Notes: generated from the letters alone by a model not told the origin. A DNA stretch of 64,000 nt from an uncultured Eubacteriales bacterium (GCA_902795265.1 CADBKM010000003.1:1-64000), one strand, 5' to 3'. Shown: positions 27,734-38,337, numbered from the stretch's first letter. Numbers and translations are program-made.

Positions 27734-28771
27734 ATGTTGGAAAAGCTGGAGAAGATCCGCGAAGAAGGATCGATCCGCATTGCGGAGGCGACTGACCCGG
27801 CAAAACTCGAAGCTGTCCGAAAAGAACTTACAGGAAAAAAGAGCGAACTTCAGGAAGTGCTCAAGAGTCTTGGAAAGCTTGATCCGGACATGCGCAAGTC
27901 GGTCGGAATGAAAGCAAATGAGGTGAAGAATGCCTTTGCCGAGATGATCCAGAAACGCCAGGAAGAGCTGATCGCCGGAGCATCAGCTGTAGAAGGCGAA
28001 ATCGACCTGACACTTCCGGGAACCCAGGTCAGCGAAGGTGCACTGCATCCTATAACACAGATGTGCTACGACCTGAACGATGCGTTCAGATCACTTGGCT
28101 TTGAAGTGTTCAGCGAAGATGATATCTCAAGTGAAAAATATGCCTTCGATAATCTGAACTTTGCTGCTGACCATCCTGCCAGAGCTTCAATGGATACTTA
28201 CTGGCTTGAGGGAACCGAAGACAAAAGGGGCAGCGAGAGGCTGTGTCTTCGTCCTCATCTGACCGGTGGTTCTGTAAGATATCTGCTCGAGCACGGAGCT
28301 CCTGCCAGATTTGTATATCCGGGAAGAGTTTACAGAAATGAGACAACTGATGCCCGCCATGAAAGGGCATTCTTCCAGTACGAAGCTCTTATAGTAGATA
28401 AGGACATTTCGTTCAGCTCCGGACGCGTTATGATAGAAGCCATACTCGAAAAGGTATTCGGACGCAAGGTCAATGTAAGAATGAGAGAAGGCTTCTTCCC
28501 GTTCACAGAGCCGGGCTACGAAATAGACATGGAATGTCTGCTCTGCGGAGGCAAGGGATGCAAGGCCTGCAATCATGCAGGCTGGATAGAAGTCATGCCT
28601 GGCGGAGTTATACATCCGAACGTACTCAGAGCCGCAAATCTTGATCCTGATGTCTGGACAGGATTCTACACAAATATCGGCCTGGACAGAATGGTAATGA
28701 TGCGCTACGGAGTCGATGATGTAAGACTCTTCCACAGCGCTGATCTCAGATTCCTCAAGCAGTTCAAATAG
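27734..28771 (+). CDS. pheS: Phenylalanyl-tRNA synthetase alpha chain
   Basis: Catalytic subunit of the alpha2-beta2 enzyme that charges tRNA-Phe. 345 residues. An N-terminal coiled-coil tRNA-binding arm (about 1-90) is followed by the class II core: motif 2 FVYPGRVYRNETTDARHERAF is readable in pieces near 195-216, and motif 3 GLDRMVMMRYGVDDVR lies near 315-330. Strong AAGGAGGG site. It forms the normal pair with pheT, 14 bases downstream. No T-box leader is visible in the short gap before it. Confidence 0.97.
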   Translation: MLEKLEKIREEGSIRIAEATDPAKLEAVRKELTGKKSELQEVLKSLGKLDPDMRKSVGMKANEVKNAFAEMIQKRQEELIAGASAVEGEIDLTLPGTQVSEGALHPITQMCYDLNDAFRSLGFEVFSEDDISSEKYAFDNLNFAADHPARASMDTYWLEGTEDKRGSERLCLRPHLTGGSVRYLLEHGAPARFVYPGRVYRNETTDARHERAFFQYEALIVDKDISFSSGRVMIEAILEKVFGRKVNVRMREGFFPFTEPGYEIDMECLLCGGKGCKACNHAGWIEVMPGGVIHPNVLRAANLDPDVWTGFYTNIGLDRMVMMRYGVDDVRLFHSADLRFLKQFK

Positions 28772-28785
28772 AAAGGAGGCAAGCT

Positions 28786-31206
28786 ATGAATATTTCGATG
28801 AAATTCATCCGTAGATATGTTGATCTGCCGGCAGATCTTACATATGACCAGATAGCATATGACCTCACTATGAGAACTGTAGAGGTCGAAGATGTTATTA
28901 ATACTGCTGACAAGTTCCATGATATCGTTGTCGGCGAGATCAAAGAAGTAAAAGCTCATCCTAACGCTGACGCTCTCAAGGTGTGCATAGTCGATGTAGG
29001 CGAGGACGAACTGAAGCAGATCGTATGCGGAGGCAGCAACCTTACTGCGGGCCACAAAGTCTGCGTCTCCAAGCCGGGAGCGGAAGTTGTATGGCATGGC
29101 GAAGGTGAGCCTGTAAAGATCAAGGAAACCAAACTCAGAGGAGTTCCTTCATACGGAATGATCTGCGGAGCTACTGAAGTCTTCCTTGCCGATCTCTTCC
29201 CGCCGAAAGATGAAAGAGAGATAGTTGACTTTACAGAACTCGGCATTGATTGCGTGGCGGGTCAGAACGTTGCCGAAGTCACAGGCCTTGACGACGTTAT
29301 TCTTGAGGTTGACAACAAGTCGCTCTCCAACAGACCGGATCTTTGGGGACACTACGGTGTGGCAAGAGAGCTTGCTGCCATTTACAAAGTTCCTCTCAAG
29401 GAACTCAGCACTGAGCTCCCGAAGGGATTGCCTGAATATCCTGTCGTTATCGAGGAGCCTGAAAGATGCAACAGGTTTACAGCTACAAAAATCGATAACG
29501 TATATGTAAAGGAATCGCCTGCATGGATGAAGACACTTATTACAAATGCAGGAATGAGACCTATAAACGCTCTTGTTGATATCACAAACTTCGTGCTGCT
29601 CGCTGTCGGATCTCCGCAGCATGCATATGACAGCACTCATGTTGAGGGTGACAAGATCGTCGTAAGACTCGCTGAGGACGGTGAGAAGCTGCTCCTGCTC
29701 GATGAGAAAGACCTCGAGCTTACACACGATCATCTGGTCATCTGCGATACGAAGAAGCCTCTCAATCTTGCGGGTATCAAGGGCGGAAAGGATGATTCCG
29801 TACTTGAAACGACGAATTCCGTAATGCTGGAGTGCGCTGTATTCACTGCACCTGGAATCAGACGTACTACCGCATACTTCAATGAGAAGACAGACGCAGC
29901 TCTCAGATATGAGAAGGGAATAGATACCCAGAGGGCTGATCTCGGTGTATCAATGGCGCTTTCTCTGTTTAAAGAGATCTATCCGGACTGTGTATTCTCG
30001 GCATTTACGGATAATTACCCGGTAAAGACTGAAAACGCCGTGATCGATATCACTCAGGACTTCCTCGACAGAAGACTCGGTGAGGTCATTGACAGAGCCG
30101 AAATCGAGGACATTCTCGGAAGACTCGGTTATAAAGTCGAATTCGAAAACGGCACATATCACTGCACGGCTCCTACATGGAGATCGACAGGTGATGTGTC
30201 AATTCACGACGACATCCTCGGAGATATCGCGAGACTTATCGGATACGAATACTTCAAAAAGCAGCCGCTTCCGGTCAACTTTGAAGAATCGATCCATCAG
30301 ACAGATGTCGATCTTGCCAGAAGGCTCAGAGAATATCTGGCATTCAGATGCGGCATGAATGAGATCTTTACCTATCCGTGGATCGACGAGAAGTACATCC
30401 GCGCTGCAGGTATCGATCTTGATAACTCCGTAAGACTTGCGACTCCGCCGGCACCTGAACTTGCTCATCTCAGAGCTTCGCTTATTCCGGGCCTGCTCGA
30501 GACTATCGAGAAGAACCACAGATACTTTGATGAATTCGCGGTATTTGAAGCAGCTCAGGTATTTGAGAAGGGCGAATACAGTCCGTCGAGTCCTGATGAA
30601 GTGCTTCCGGTACACAAAAACATGCTGAGCGGAGCTTTCGCAGGTAAAGACGCAAAGACACTCTTCTTCAAGGTAAAGGGCGTAATTGAGGGCATGTCAG
30701 CTTACTGCCACTTCAAGCCTCTGACTTTCAAGCAGAAGAGAAAGCCTTCATGGGCAGATGAGAAAGTATGGCTCAACGTTATGGAAGAAGGCAAAATCGT
30801 TGGATCAATAGGCCTTATCTCCGTACACGCTCTCACTGACGCAGGAGTCAAGCTCGTCAGCGCTGCTGCATTTGAACTTGATACGGCAGTGCTTGAACCA
30901 TATCCGTCAAGAACAAACGAGTTCAAACATCTCCCTCAGTATCCGCTGGTAGAGCAGGATCTTTCTCTGCTGGTAGATGAAGCTGTTACATGGGGAGAGA
31001 TCAAAGAAGCGATCAAGTTCATGGTAAAGGATCTGAAGTTTGTTGAGGAATACAGAGGCAAGCAGATCCCGGCAGGCAAGAAGTCGATAATGCTGAGCCT
31101 CAAGATCGGAAACGACGATTCGACCATGACCTCAAAGCAGATAGAAAAGAAGATGAACGGAATCATCAAGGTGCTCGGAAACAAGTGCGGCGCCCAGCTC
31201 CGTTAA
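28786..31206 (+). CDS. pheT: Phenylalanyl-tRNA synthetase beta chain
   Basis: Structural and editing subunit of phenylalanyl-tRNA synthetase. 806 residues, standard. In order: an EMAP-type tRNA-binding domain (about 40-155, with HPNADALKVC), the B3/B4 editing domain (with FVLLAVGSPQHAYD near 265), B5 domain (about 405-475) and the C-terminal ferredoxin-like anticodon-binding domain (about 710-805, FKHLPQYPLVEQDLSLLV). AAAGGAGG precedes the ATG. Only three bases separate it from the next gene. Confidence 0.97.
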   Translation: MNISMKFIRRYVDLPADLTYDQIAYDLTMRTVEVEDVINTADKFHDIVVGEIKEVKAHPNADALKVCIVDVGEDELKQIVCGGSNLTAGHKVCVSKPGAEVVWHGEGEPVKIKETKLRGVPSYGMICGATEVFLADLFPPKDEREIVDFTELGIDCVAGQNVAEVTGLDDVILEVDNKSLSNRPDLWGHYGVARELAAIYKVPLKELSTELPKGLPEYPVVIEEPERCNRFTATKIDNVYVKESPAWMKTLITNAGMRPINALVDITNFVLLAVGSPQHAYDSTHVEGDKIVVRLAEDGEKLLLLDEKDLELTHDHLVICDTKKPLNLAGIKGGKDDSVLETTNSVMLECAVFTAPGIRRTTAYFNEKTDAALRYEKGIDTQRADLGVSMALSLFKEIYPDCVFSAFTDNYPVKTENAVIDITQDFLDRRLGEVIDRAEIEDILGRLGYKVEFENGTYHCTAPTWRSTGDVSIHDDILGDIARLIGYEYFKKQPLPVNFEESIHQTDVDLARRLREYLAFRCGMNEIFTYPWIDEKYIRAAGIDLDNSVRLATPPAPELAHLRASLIPGLLETIEKNHRYFDEFAVFEAAQVFEKGEYSPSSPDEVLPVHKNMLSGAFAGKDAKTLFFKVKGVIEGMSAYCHFKPLTFKQKRKPSWADEKVWLNVMEEGKIVGSIGLISVHALTDAGVKLVSAAAFELDTAVLEPYPSRTNEFKHLPQYPLVEQDLSLLVDEAVTWGEIKEAIKFMVKDLKFVEEYRGKQIPAGKKSIMLSLKIGNDDSTMTSKQIEKKMNGIIKVLGNKCGAQLR

Positions 31207-31209
31207 AGA

Positions 31210-32124
31210 ATGGCAAAATACGAACATACTGTTACAACTGAAGAAGAGGGACTGACAATCAATCAGATCTTACGGAAAAATTACAGGTTTTCTGCAAGAT
31301 TCCGTACAAAGATGAAATATCAGTCACTGGTAGATCTTAACGGAACACCGACTCCCGGCTACATAAAGCCGGGGGCCGGTGATGTCATTGGTGTAAGACT
31401 TCCCGAAGAGACAAGCGATTTTGAACCGGAAGATATTCCTCTCGACATCGTCTACGAGGATGACGATCTTATTCTTATCAATAAGCAGCCGGGCATAATC
31501 GTACACCCTACGAAAGGCCATCCCGAACACACGATAGCTAATGCGGTGATGAAGTACATGCTTGATACCGGCCAGTCCTTTAAGGTCAGGTTTGCCAACC
31601 GTATCGACATGGATACGACAGGTATCATCATAGTAGCCAAGAACGCCAACGCGCAGAATGAACTGTCTTCGCAGATGAGGCGCAGTACTATCGTGAAAAA
31701 ATATTACGCGCTCACAGAAGGGCTCGTCGATCAGGATCACTTCATGATCGATCTGCCGGTCGGAAGGCCCGATCAGGTCTCGATCCGCAGGACCGTAATG
31801 GCTGAAGGAGGGAAGGACGCACTCAGCGAAGTCAATGTTATTGAGCGCTTCAAATCAGAGCGGTATGGGCCGCATACGCTGGTAGAAGTGATCCTTCACA
31901 CCGGACGCACCCATCAGATACGTGTTCATCTGTCTCATATAGGCCACATCATTGCGGGAGACAGTCTGTATGACGGAAGCACCGCTCTTATAGACAGGCA
32001 GGCGCTCCATGCTTATTACATAGAGTTCGATCATCCTGTCACAAAAGAAAGAGTCCGCTTCAGTACAGGGCTTCCGGATGATATCCTGGCAGCAATAGAC
32101 AAACTAAAAAACAGCGCTGATTAG
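31210..32124 (+). CDS. RluA-family pseudouridine synthase
   Basis: Converts uridine to pseudouridine in rRNA or tRNA; exact target cannot be read from sequence. 304 residues. An S4-like N-terminal region (about 10-75) leads into the catalytic domain, with KQPGIIVHPTKGH and the catalytic-aspartate motif ANRIDMDTTG; the family form is HRLDxxTSG, so the first residue and two hydrophobic or hydroxyl positions differ while the aspartate is kept. HTGRTHQIRVH near 235-245 is intact. No strong ribosome site: the ATG is three bases after the pheT stop, so coupling is likely. Ends in a hairpin shared with nadK. Confidence 0.9.
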   Translation: MAKYEHTVTTEEEGLTINQILRKNYRFSARFRTKMKYQSLVDLNGTPTPGYIKPGAGDVIGVRLPEETSDFEPEDIPLDIVYEDDDLILINKQPGIIVHPTKGHPEHTIANAVMKYMLDTGQSFKVRFANRIDMDTTGIIIVAKNANAQNELSSQMRRSTIVKKYYALTEGLVDQDHFMIDLPVGRPDQVSIRRTVMAEGGKDALSEVNVIERFKSERYGPHTLVEVILHTGRTHQIRVHLSHIGHIIAGDSLYDGSTALIDRQALHAYYIEFDHPVTKERVRFSTGLPDDILAAIDKLKNSAD

Positions 32125-32134
32125 GCGCTGTTTT
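32108..32134. terminator. Bidirectional terminator between converging genes
   Basis: Perfect 10-bp stem AAAACAGCGC (32108-32117) with complement at 32125-32134, a 7-base loop holding most of the pseudouridine-synthase stop codon, and A/T runs on both sides. It can end transcripts from both the rightward gene and leftward nadK. Confidence 0.85.
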
Positions 32135-32159
32135 GATTCGTTATAACAATGAACAGGTA

Positions 32160-32957
32160 TTACAGCAGTTTGCTGGAGAGCTTGCCCCAATGATTGTAAG
32201 ACGCCATGCGGATGAGTCTGATCTCTTTATCGGAGCGTGTGACTTCTATCCTCAGTACACCGCCGAATTCGTGCGTACGGCCATCGAATGATACGAGAAC
32301 AGTGCCGCCTTCACATCTGCCTGTTCCGGCGATCGTTATGGTGTCGCGTGAAGGAAGTATAAGGCTTGAGTTGAAGCATCTGTAAGCACTGGTGCTCATC
32401 GGTGCAATAGGTGTAAGCTGCAGCACGTCGAGCTCAGGTGATATAAGCGATCCGCCGAGTGAATAATTGTACGCGGTTGATCCGACAGGTGTCGAGATGA
32501 TGATACCGTCGCCTGAGAAGTCCTGTATTTTTGTCTTGTCAATGGATACTTCATAGTGCGAAGCATGAGAATACGGCCCTCTGATGACTACCTCGTTTAA
32601 GCCGGTGCGCATGAAGTCGCCTCTGCGGGTGACGATCCGTGCCTGCACAGGACTTATATGCTGAAGCTGGTAATTGCCCTTTAAGATATAGTCAAGAGTC
32701 TCTCTCATGTTGGTAGGGAGAGCTTCCTGGAAGAATCCGAGGTGACCGGTATTGATGCCTATTATAGGTATCTTCGGAAAGCCCAGCTTATGCACAAAGC
32801 TCAGAAAAGTGCCGTCGCCGCCTATGCAGGCGAGGAGATCTTCATCACCGGTGAATTCATCAACAGCTTCGTAACCGAATTCTTTTGCCATAGGTATGAA
32901 TTCATTATATGCGTCTCTCGAACGGTCTTTCTGATTGCAGAACACGTATATCTTCAT
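32160..32957 (-). CDS. nadK: NAD kinase
   Basis: Phosphorylates NAD to NADP. 265 residues. The GGDGT motif is at 46-50 (CIGGDGTFLSF), GINTGHLGFF follows and the conserved TPVGSTAYNYSLGG segment is near 155-170. It is the only confidently assigned enzyme gene on the minus strand here and converges on the pseudouridine synthase. The ATG lies in an AT-rich region shared with the divergent gene at 33036. The short form (about 265-290 residues) is typical for Firmicutes. Confidence 0.96.
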   Translation of the reverse strand: MKIYVFCNQKDRSRDAYNEFIPMAKEFGYEAVDEFTGDEDLLACIGGDGTFLSFVHKLGFPKIPIIGINTGHLGFFQEALPTNMRETLDYILKGNYQLQHISPVQARIVTRRGDFMRTGLNEVVIRGPYSHASHYEVSIDKTKIQDFSGDGIIISTPVGSTAYNYSLGGSLISPELDVLQLTPIAPMSTSAYRCFNSSLILPSRDTITIAGTGRCEGGTVLVSFDGRTHEFGGVLRIEVTRSDKEIRLIRMASYNHWGKLSSKLL

Positions 32958-33035
32958 TTTAAAAACTCCATATGCTATAATAGTCTGTCAGAATAGATTA
33001 TAACATAGAGAAAATCAGTTTTGAATTTGTTTATA

Positions 33036-33581
33036 ATGGACAAGGTCAGATTTTACAACTTACTTGATATAGACTCGGCAGACGAGTTCAAATACTTCGA
33101 AAACCTTGCTGCACTGCTCGAAGAAGATGAGTATATTGAGGAAAACCTCATAAAAGATCTTATACGCAGTGTAGACAGGGAAAAGCTCGCAGAACACATG
33201 GAATCATACTTTGACGGATTCCTCGATCATCTTCCTGATCACGAGACCGATCTGTATGTTCTCGTCGAATCGATGGGCAGAGTCTTCGACGGACTGATAT
33301 CAGAAGATATGAGCGACGCAGACATAGATGCTCTCGCTTCCGAGATCGTAAAGTTCCGTAAATGGTATGTGCACGATCTCAACGCATTCAACAAGCTCAC
33401 AGGCGAAGAGACGAGTGTAAGAGATGCAAGGTACGATATCGCAGCAGCGAAGCTGCTTGGCGACGATTCGGATTACGATTTCAGGACAGCCCTCGATTAT
33501 GATATCGATGGTTTCGATGTCAGGATAGCAGATATGATCAGTTCTGCATATGCCGCGGAAAACAGTTCCGAGAATGAATAA
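33036..33581 (+). CDS. Acidic protein of unknown function
   Basis: 181 residues if started at the ATG at 33036 (MDKVRFYNLLDIDSADEFKY); two TTG codons at 33021 and 33027 are alternative starts, and no good ribosome site marks any of them. Strongly acidic, no cysteine, no membrane segment and no motif I recognise; the composition suggests a soluble helical protein (for example EENLIKDLIRSVDREKLAEH). It overlaps dgt by eight bases and begins the block leading to dnaG and rpoD, so coexpression with nucleotide metabolism and replication is likely by position. A TATAAT box (32976-32981) lies upstream. Function unknown. Confidence 0.75.
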   Translation: MDKVRFYNLLDIDSADEFKYFENLAALLEEDEYIEENLIKDLIRSVDREKLAEHMESYFDGFLDHLPDHETDLYVLVESMGRVFDGLISEDMSDADIDALASEIVKFRKWYVHDLNAFNKLTGEETSVRDARYDIAAAKLLGDDSDYDFRTALDYDIDGFDVRIADMISSAYAAENSSENE

Positions 33582-34590
33582 CAGAGAGGCTATAGAAAAA
33601 AGGGAATATGAATTTCTGTCACCGCTCGCGTGCAAGGCTGCCGAATCAAAAGGCAGACGCTTCGAAGAAGAGCAGTGCGAGTACCGTACAGACTTTCAGA
33701 GGGACAGAGACCGCATAGTGCACTCAAAGGCGTTCAGGAGGCTTATTCATAAGACTCAGGTTTTTCTTGCGCCCGAAGGTGATCATTACAGAACGCGTCT
33801 GACCCATACGCTTGAAGTGTCCCAGATAGCCCGGACTATCGCCAGGATCCTTGCATATAATGAAGATCTTACGGAAGCGATTGCCCTCGGACACGATCTC
33901 GGCCATACACCTTTCGGACATGTCGGAGAGAAGGTCCTGAACAGGATATATCCCGGTGGATTCGTTCACAACGAACAGAGTCTCAGGACTGTAGACATAA
34001 TCGAAGATACATCGCGCAGAAGAGGCCTGAATCTTACCTACGAGGTGAGAGACGGCATCCTCAACCACAGGGGAAGCACAATTCCGATGACACTTGAAGG
34101 CCAGATCGTAAAGATCAGCGACCGCATCGCATATGTAAATCATGACATAGACGATGCAATAAGGAGCGGTGTCATAACGTTCGATCAGCTTCCGGAGCGC
34201 GAAATAAAAATACTAGGCAGCACGCATTCAGACCGCATCAACAATCTCATTGTTGATCTTTGCAGAAACAGCGAAGGTAAAGATACGATATCGCTCTCAC
34301 CTGAATTCGCGGAATCACTTGACAGGCTTCGTACTTTCATGTTCAGGAATGTCTATAATTCCACGGAAGTCAGGGGAGTATCCGACCTCGACAAAGTCGA
34401 CCGTATCATCAGCTCTCTATATAAATATTACATAGAGCACTCTGACGAGATTCCGGGCATCTATAAGAAGATCGAAGAGGAAGAGGGCACCGAAACCGCT
34501 GTCAAAGATCTTATATCCGGCATGACCGACAGATACGCTCTGAACCTTTACGAAAAACTCTTCGTTCCGCAGGGATGGAGGCAATTGTGA
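33574..34590 (+). CDS. dgt: dNTP triphosphohydrolase (dGTPase-like)
   Basis: HD-domain enzyme that cleaves triphosphate from deoxynucleotides, dGTP in the type enzyme. 338 residues. Family motifs: RTDFQRDRDRIVHSKAFRRL (39-58), THTLEVSQIARTIAR with H78, and the metal pair H107-D108 in GHDLGHTPFGH. The ATG at 33574 is preferred over the in-frame ATG at 33550, which lies deep inside the previous gene, because family proteins begin close to this point. It sits directly before dnaG, an order common in Firmicutes. Confidence 0.92.
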   Translation: MNNREAIEKREYEFLSPLACKAAESKGRRFEEEQCEYRTDFQRDRDRIVHSKAFRRLIHKTQVFLAPEGDHYRTRLTHTLEVSQIARTIARILAYNEDLTEAIALGHDLGHTPFGHVGEKVLNRIYPGGFVHNEQSLRTVDIIEDTSRRRGLNLTYEVRDGILNHRGSTIPMTLEGQIVKISDRIAYVNHDIDDAIRSGVITFDQLPEREIKILGSTHSDRINNLIVDLCRNSEGKDTISLSPEFAESLDRLRTFMFRNVYNSTEVRGVSDLDKVDRIISSLYKYYIEHSDEIPGIYKKIEEEEGTETAVKDLISGMTDRYALNLYEKLFVPQGWRQL

Positions 34591-34593
34591 TCA

Positions 34594-36393
34594 ATGGCTT
34601 ATGACAACTTTACAGATGATCTGAAAGCTCAGCTAAATATAGTTGACATAATAGGCCGTGAAGTGCCGCTAAAGAAGTCAGGCTCGAATTATATGGGCCG
34701 CTGCCCGTTTCACAACGAGAAGACTCCTTCTTTCAGTGTGAACGAAGGAAAGCAGTTCTATCACTGCTTCGGATGCGGTAAATCAGGCGATGTCATCGGT
34801 TTTGTACAGGAGTATTACAAACTGCCTTTTGTGGAGGCCGTAGAAAAGCTTGCCACCGAAAACGGCATAAAGCTGCCGGAACGCAGGAGCAGCGGGCCAA
34901 AAATCGACTATGAAAAGTACCATGGCATCAACGCAAAGGCTGCCAGGTTTTTCTACAATTCGCTGGGTACCAGAGGCAATAAGGGTCTTGCGTATCTAAG
35001 AAAGAGAGGCCTTACAAAAGAGACCATAACCGCGTTCGGTCTGGGTTATGCTCCCGCTTCAGGGCATGCGCTGGTCGATCACCTCAGAAAAGAAGGCGTA
35101 TCAGATGAAGACATGCTGAAGCTCGGGTTGGCCAATAAGGGCAGAGACGGACTTTATGATAAGTTCCGCGACAGAGTCATGTTTCCTATAATCAGCACAC
35201 GCGACAAGGTGATAGGCTTCGGCGGGCGTGCCATAGGGGACTACAAGCCTAAATATCTGAACTCTCCCGAAAGCGAGATCTTCCTGAAGAAGAACAACCT
35301 CTTCGGGCTCAATCTCACAAAGAAAGAGATAGATAAGGAGCAGCGCGCGATAATCGTTGAGGGTTACATGGACATGATATCCCTCTATCAGAACGGAGTG
35401 CGCAATGTTGCAGCCTCACTCGGAACTGCACTGACACTCAACCAGGCGAGGCTGCTGTGCAGATATTCGAAAAACATTGTTCTGTCTTACGATTCGGACT
35501 CCGCGGGTATAAACGCGGCACTCAGAGGCATAGATGTCATCAATGAAGCCGGAGGCAAGCCGCGCGTGATGAATGTCACCGACGGCAAGGACCCTGACGA
35601 CTTCGTAAAAGCCCACGGACGCGAGGCATTTCTCATGCTTGCAGACAATGCCGTTCCGGCTACAGACTATAAGCTGAGACTAGCCAGACGAGGATTTGAC
35701 TTCAATAACGACATGGATGTTCTCGAATATATCGAAAAAGTCGTTCCTGTTTTAAAAGATCTCGGCCCTGTCGAACAGGACCTTTACGTAAGAAAGCTTT
35801 CCGCGGAATTTGGAATATCCGAAAGCGCCATAATGATGGCCGTGAGAGCAAGTGGCGATAATAATAAAACGGTAAACAATTACAACAGCAATGCCGGCAG
35901 AGAAAGAGTCGCAAGAGATTATGTCAGAAAGGCCCAAAATACCGGGTTTTATGAGCGATTCGAGATGGCTTTCGCCATACTGGCAATGCACGACCCAAGA
36001 TTTATCAGGCGTTTCAGGGAAGACGGCATCGTTTTCGGAAGCGCGCTTGCGAATAAAGTGATGCTCGTAGAAGAATCGCTCTGCGAAGATCCGCAGACAG
36101 CGGTCCACGGGATAAGTAAGGAAAAGATATTCGAAGCGCTCGATCCGGATGAAGAAGCCGAATTCGCGAAACAGCTTGATTCCTTCCAGATCGGTCCCGA
36201 TGATGAGGCCTTCTACCGCGAAACGAAGGCAGGGTATCTGGCAGGAAAATACAGAGACGAAAAAGCTGAAGTCACAAACAGAATAGCGGTAGCTGAAAAA
36301 ATGGGAAGCACCGATGAAATTGAAAGACTGGTGACAAGGCTGATGGAACTCGATTCACTCATCAATAAACTTATGGAGGATAGTAATGCCTGA
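34594..36393 (+). CDS. dnaG: DNA primase
   Basis: Makes RNA primers for replication. 599 residues. CHC2 zinc-finger ligands C37, H40, C58 and C61; the RNA-polymerase domain includes the TOPRIM glutamate E256 ([11 protein letters not shown]) and the [10 protein letters not shown] segment; the C-terminal helicase-binding region follows a short N-rich linker near 430. It starts three bases after dgt and overlaps rpoD by eight bases. This is the remnant of the macromolecular-synthesis operon. Confidence 0.97.
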   Translation: MAYDNFTDDLKAQLNIVDIIGREVPLKKSGSNYMGRCPFHNEKTPSFSVNEGKQFYHCFGCGKSGDVIGFVQEYYKLPFVEAVEKLATENGIKLPERRSSGPKIDYEKYHGINAKAARFFYNSLGTRGNKGLAYLRKRGLTKETITAFGLGYAPASGHALVDHLRKEGVSDEDMLKLGLANKGRDGLYDKFRDRVMFPIISTRDKVIGFGGRAIGDYKPKYLNSPESEIFLKKNNLFGLNLTKKEIDKEQRAIIVEGYMDMISLYQNGVRNVAASLGTALTLNQARLLCRYSKNIVLSYDSDSAGINAALRGIDVINEAGGKPRVMNVTDGKDPDDFVKAHGREAFLMLADNAVPATDYKLRLARRGFDFNNDMDVLEYIEKVVPVLKDLGPVEQDLYVRKLSAEFGISESAIMMAVRASGDNNKTVNNYNSNAGRERVARDYVRKAQNTGFYERFEMAFAILAMHDPRFIRRFREDGIVFGSALANKVMLVEESLCEDPQTAVHGISKEKIFEALDPDEEAEFAKQLDSFQIGPDDEAFYRETKAGYLAGKYRDEKAEVTNRIAVAEKMGSTDEIERLVTRLMELDSLINKLMEDSNA

Positions 36394-37618
36394 ACACATC
36401 AAAAGTAGAATCAACAGTCCGGACAATGCTGCAGACGAAACGGTTGAGATGTCGAAGACCGAAGAAGCAGCTAATCTCATTATTGAAAGTGCCAAGATGA
36501 CCGGCAATGAAGTTACTTACAGTGAGATCAATGCGATGCTTGCAGACTCCAACTTTGATAAGGACGCTCTCGAAGAGATCTACGATCTGGTAGAAAGCAA
36601 AAACGTCAGCATTATCGAAACAAGAGAGCCGAATGCAAGCGAGCTTGAAGACGATATCGATGATGACGACATTCTCGAACTCGAACTCGACGATGATGAT
36701 CTTCTGAATGACGAAGAAGACGAGAAGAAGAGCGGTGTTATCATCAAATCATCGGGAGAGATCGAGGTATCTGATTCCGCAAAGAATATTCCTACAGATG
36801 ACCCTGTAAGAATGTACTTCAAAGAGATCGGAAAAGTTCCTCTGCTCACGGCTGATGAGGAGCGCGAACTCGCGATCAGGATCGAACAGGGCGACGAAGA
36901 AGCAAAGAAGAAGCTCTGTGAATCCAACCTCAGACTCGTAGTAAGTATTGCCCGCAGATATCTCAACAGAGGACTTTCGTTCCTTGATCTTATCCAGGAA
37001 GGAAACCTCGGACTTATCAAGGCAGTCGAGAAATTTGACTATACTAAGGGATATAAGTTCTCCACTTATGCTACATGGTGGATCAGACAGGCTATAACAA
37101 GGTCGATCGCAGACCAGGCCCGTACCATCCGTATCCCGGTCCATATGGTAGAAACCATCAACAAACTGATCAGGATCTCCAGACAGCTCCTTCAGGAATA
37201 CGGCCGTGAACCGACCAGCGAAGAGATCGCGAAGGAAATGGGCATTTCCGTAGAAAAGGTAAGAGAGATCAAGAAGATCAGCCAGGATCCTGTATCGCTT
37301 GAAACTCCGATCGGCGAAGAGGAAGACAGCCATCTCGGCGATTTCATTCCTGATGAGGATATTCCTTCGCCTGTCGACGCTGCAGCTTATTCAATGCTTC
37401 AGAAACAGCTCAGAGAGGTTCTCGATACCCTCAGCGAAAGAGAAAAGAAAGTTCTTATTCTCAGATTCGGTCTCGACGACGGACGCCCGAGAACTCTCGA
37501 AGAGGTAGGAAGAGAATTCAACGTAACACGTGAGAGAATTCGTCAGATCGAAGCGAAAGCTCTCCGCAAGCTCAGACATCCGAGCCGCAGCAAGAAACTG
37601 CGCGACTATCTTGAGTAA
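36386..37618 (+). CDS. rpoD: Primary sigma factor SigA/RpoD
   Basis: Housekeeping sigma factor. 410 residues. Region 1.1 (about 18-75) is followed by a very acidic linker (about 88-118, DDDD and ELELDDDD clusters), then region 1.2 ([11 protein letters not shown]), 2.3-2.4 ([20 protein letters not shown]), 3 and 4.2 with the -35-binding helix [29 protein letters not shown] precedes the ATG inside the end of dnaG. Its stop overlaps trmK by one base. The promoters read in this window fit its TTGACA/TATAAT specificity. Confidence 0.98.
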   Translation: MPEHIKSRINSPDNAADETVEMSKTEEAANLIIESAKMTGNEVTYSEINAMLADSNFDKDALEEIYDLVESKNVSIIETREPNASELEDDIDDDDILELELDDDDLLNDEEDEKKSGVIIKSSGEIEVSDSAKNIPTDDPVRMYFKEIGKVPLLTADEERELAIRIEQGDEEAKKKLCESNLRLVVSIARRYLNRGLSFLDLIQEGNLGLIKAVEKFDYTKGYKFSTYATWWIRQAITRSIADQARTIRIPVHMVETINKLIRISRQLLQEYGREPTSEEIAKEMGISVEKVREIKKISQDPVSLETPIGEEEDSHLGDFIPDEDIPSPVDAAAYSMLQKQLREVLDTLSEREKKVLILRFGLDDGRPRTLEEVGREFNVTRERIRQIEAKALRKLRHPSRSKKLRDYLE

Positions 37619-38337
37619 TGAGGCTTAGTAAAAGGATCTATGCTCTGGCAAATGCCGTAAATGATGGCGACACTGTCGCAGATATAGGGACGGATCACGG
37701 ATACGTCCCTATGCTTTTGATACGGCAGAAAAAGTCACCGAGAGTCATAATGTCAGATATCAGTGCGGACTCGCTTGCAAAAGCGCGCGAGACTTTCGCT
37801 CTCTGCATGCTCGAAGATCAGGTCAGTGAAGAAGACTTCCGCGTTGGTGACGGTCTTGATACGCTGGATTACGGCGAGACTGATGAACTGATCATTGCAG
37901 GGCTCGGAGGTCATACGATACGCAGCATACTTGAAGAAGACGAGGAGAAAAGCCGCAGCTTCGGCAGGCTTGTGCTTCAGCCAAGAAAGCACTCCGGCAC
38001 TCTCAGGTATTACCTGTATACTCACGGATGGGATATAGAGAGTGAGCAGCTTGCAGAAGAAGGTAAGTTCGCCTGTGAGATCATCACGGCTGTGCCGTCT
38101 GACAGCAGGCTGAGAGAGGCGCCTTATCCTGAGGACGACATACGATGGAAGTACCCGGAGAGGCTGCTTGAGGCCGATCCGCTTCTTGTGCGCAAACGTG
38201 TTGAATGGAAAGCCGGCAGTGTCAGGGAGCAGATCGAAAACATGCGCTCAGCCGGAACCGACAGTTCCGGAATTATACTGCAGCTTGAAAAAGATGCAGC
38301 ATATCTTGATGCTCTTCTAAGCAGAGCAAACAAATAA
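37618..38337 (+). CDS. trmK: tRNA (adenine(22)-N1)-methyltransferase TrmK
   Basis: Methylates N1 of A22 in tRNAs of Gram-positive bacteria. 239 residues. The SAM-binding motif I is VADIGTDHGYVPMLLI (near 20-35), with SDIS as motif II and IIAGLGGHTI near 92-101, as in B. subtilis YqfN. The start codon shares one base with the rpoD stop, and trmK after sigA is the normal Firmicutes order. It is the last gene before the RNase P RNA. Confidence 0.95.
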   Translation: MRLSKRIYALANAVNDGDTVADIGTDHGYVPMLLIRQKKSPRVIMSDISADSLAKARETFALCMLEDQVSEEDFRVGDGLDTLDYGETDELIIAGLGGHTIRSILEEDEEKSRSFGRLVLQPRKHSGTLRYYLYTHGWDIESEQLAEEGKFACEIITAVPSDSRLREAPYPEDDIRWKYPERLLEADPLLVRKRVEWKAGSVREQIENMRSAGTDSSGIILQLEKDAAYLDALLSRANK

